Source: Candidatus Coxiella mudrowiae | Lineage (GTDB): Bacteria; Pseudomonadota; Gammaproteobacteria; Coxiellales; Coxiellaceae | Length of the DNA: 64,000 bases | NCBI GenBank assembly: GCA_001077715.1 | Contig: CP011126.1 | Span: 1,426,001 to 1,490,000, forward strand | Direction: 5' to 3' | Part shown: piece by piece, positions 62,490 to 64,000 of the stretch | Numbering within the stretch: position 1 is the stretch's first letter | Layout: each line of letters starts with the position of its first letter | Notes under the pieces: generated by a model | What the model was told of the DNA's origin: nothing | Database searches by the model: none | What the model saw: only the letters and a program-made list of their open reading frames with translations | Program-made: the position numbers and the translations under genes

Positions 62490-62715
62490 CACTAAGTTTA
62501 TAGAAGATTTTTTAATAGATTACATTGCTAATATAAATCTAGCTATCGGAAAAGTGGATCTAACTCGTTATCTAAGTCAATATAAATTTGATTCGTTAGT
62601 AATTGCCGAAATAATTTTAAGAACAAATAAAAAATTTAACTTGGCAATTGAACCGAACATCCTTTTTAAAAATCCCACCTAAGGGCTTTAGCTAAAGATA
62701 TTGTAATGAACAACC
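62490..62715 (+). pseudogene. Acyl-carrier-protein-like domain remnant
   Basis: The piece FLIDYIANINLAIGKVDLTRYLSQYKFDSLVIAEIILRTNKKFNL..., followed by NPTLRALAKDI in a shifted frame, has the four-helix carrier-protein layout. FDSL carries the serine that receives phosphopantetheine, and 'F.NPTL..LA..I' is the typical end. It lies 90 bp after the synthetase remnant and may have been its C-terminal domain. Confidence 0.65.
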
Positions 62716-63015
62716 TAAAAATACTATTCAAAAAAAATAGAAGATATTGATACGTCCAATATGCCCTCAATAACACCAATCAAACCTTTATTGGAGGATA
62801 ATAAACTAGAACAGGTTAACAAATAAAAGCAATAAATATGGAATCCTTTTAGCGAAAACAGAAGTGGACATACGGGAAATTTTTCAGGTTTAACAAGCCA
62901 CATTCGATAAAGGCAGCTGATATCATGAACTTAATAACCAATTTTAAAACATCATTTTCTATAAAAAAAGAAACTAAAAAAAACAGCAGGCGCTATTTGC
63001 TTCAAAGATTACAGA

Positions 63016-63560
63016 ATGGCTCAGCAAGGTAAGAGTTACTATAACGACAAGTTTCTTTATTTAGAAGATTTCTCTTCTGAAGTTTTGCCCAATACATTAG
63101 AGTTTGGTCGTTTATGCATACATCCTGATCATAGAACTGGCGAAGTATTTTTTCTAGTCGCTGAAGCTTATAAATATTTTATCAAATATTTTAATTTTAT
63201 GAAATATTTTAGAAAACGCTACCTATTTTCTTCCGTTTCCATTTTTGTCAAAAGTTACCAAGAAGTAATGATAATTTAGAATTCTTTTGATAAAATTCAT
63301 TTACACCCTTCATTTACAGTCCAATCTAAATCATGGGCCCTAAGGTAGGACAATAGGCTCTTAATAAGTAAACCGCCTACTTTCCCAGAAGATACAAAAG
63401 CTCAACTACGTTTTTATTTAAATTAAGACGCTCAATTTTGTTCTCCACAGCCTTTTAAACACGAAGCACTCACTTCCTATGACTTCCTAATCATTTACAA
63501 TTCGTTTAGAGCTTCAACTACGATTTAATTACTTTCCACATAAGTTAAAAGAGACTTTAA
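63016..63560 (+). pseudogene. OlsB-like N-acyltransferase (GNAT fold), disrupted
   Basis: An 87-codon open piece (63016-63279) contains LEFGRLCIHPDHRTGEVF, the acceptor/acyl-binding segment of OlsB-type and autoinducer-synthase-like GNAT proteins. Further frames continue with FPEDTKAQLRFYLN and DAQFCSPQPFKHEALTSYDFLII, matching the family's 'YL.LGA.....P..D..F.T.DFL' end. Stops and shifts break it after 63279. With the upstream synthetase and carrier remnants it suggests a lost pathway for an N-acylated small molecule or lipid. Confidence 0.6.
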
Positions 63561-64000
63561 GCAAATTCTTAGAGGTAGAATCGAATTACGACCAGCTGAT
63601 TATAAAAATTCTTGATAGTTTTTTTTATTCAAAAGCCAATTAATCTACTATTTATATTTTCGAAGTATTTTAAATCAATGTCACTTTATTACTACGATAA
63701 TCATTTATTGATGGTCAATCAGCATTGAAAATCCCTTCCACTTTTTTATCAAGATGCGCCACAAATATTTTATTGGCTTCTTAATTAATATAAATAGCAT
63801 CGATATCGCTTAACTCTATGTGTATTGAGCCGCATTTAGAAATTCTACATTATACGTATTTACCATCATTTCATAAATATTTTATAAGATCTCGACTTTC
63901 AAGCTATGTTTTTAATAAAAACAATATCCACGATTTTTTTTGGATGTTTAAAGATAGGTGGTGCAATTAACAAAATCTTTGGTGCTTTACAGTCCGGGGC
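63561..64000. other. Decayed right end of window
   Basis: No supportable gene. A minus-strand piece (IELSDIDAIYIN, EANKIFVAHLDKKVEG near 63730-63830) and another at the edge (APDCKAPKILLIAPP near 63950-64000) hint at a former coding region that continues beyond the window. Stops separate them. Confidence 0.4.

Overview
The window looks like the chromosome of a gammaproteobacterium of the Legionellales, closest by gene content and order to Coxiella. It carries clear signs of advanced genome decay, as seen in tick-associated Coxiella-like endosymbionts. This assignment is inference from recalled gene order (pcnB - uvrA - yajR - ssb - fabV - long ribosomal block - tufB/tRNA cluster) and protein resemblance; no search was run. 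The DNA is moderately AT-rich, and decayed reading frames alternate with fully intact housekeeping genes. No insertion sequence, integrase, prophage gene, CRISPR array or rRNA gene was seen.

Layout. 1-17.9 kb is mixed. Intact genes are pcnB (cut by the left edge), tRNA-Glu, a small XRE regulator, an AlkP-like protein, a MarC protein, an FAD oxidoreductase, uvrA, an exported protein, yajR, ssb and fabV. Between them lie broken genes: dinB, a dimethylarginine-hydrolase-like gene, hemE, vapC, an alpha/beta hydrolase and an isocitrate-lyase/PEP-mutase-like gene. 18.1-22.3 kb is almost wholly decayed: an unknown protein, a solenoid-repeat protein and a sugar permease.

22.3-53.9 kb is one unbroken minus-strand block of translation and transcription genes. 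In transcription order it reads tRNA-Tyr, tRNA-Gly, tRNA-Thr, tuf, tRNA-Trp, secE, nusG, rplK, rplA, rplJ, rplL, rpoB, rpoC, rpsL, rpsG, fusA, tuf, then the S10, spc and alpha operons, ending at rplQ. Every gene in it appears intact. It contains a near-consensus promoter before rpsL and RNA structures that fit an L10 leader and an S4-type alpha-operon leader. The two tuf copies appear identical along the whole coding sequence and use codons unlike their neighbours.

53.9-64 kb is decayed again. It holds an intact Sfp-type phosphopantetheinyl transferase and an intact Bax-inhibitor-1 protein. Around them are a cydA-cydB deletion fusion, a broken papain-fold-like protein, and remnants of an acyl-adenylating enzyme, an acyl carrier domain and an N-acyltransferase.

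The most informative pattern is how genes were broken. Short tandem duplications of 7-25 bp recur throughout the decayed regions, and in several cases removing the extra copy restores the ancestral frame. I found no clearly new functional system. The most intriguing items are this duplication signature, the decayed solenoid and papain-like proteins, the degenerate tRNA-Glu(CUC), and the slippery runs inside rpsG and pcnB.
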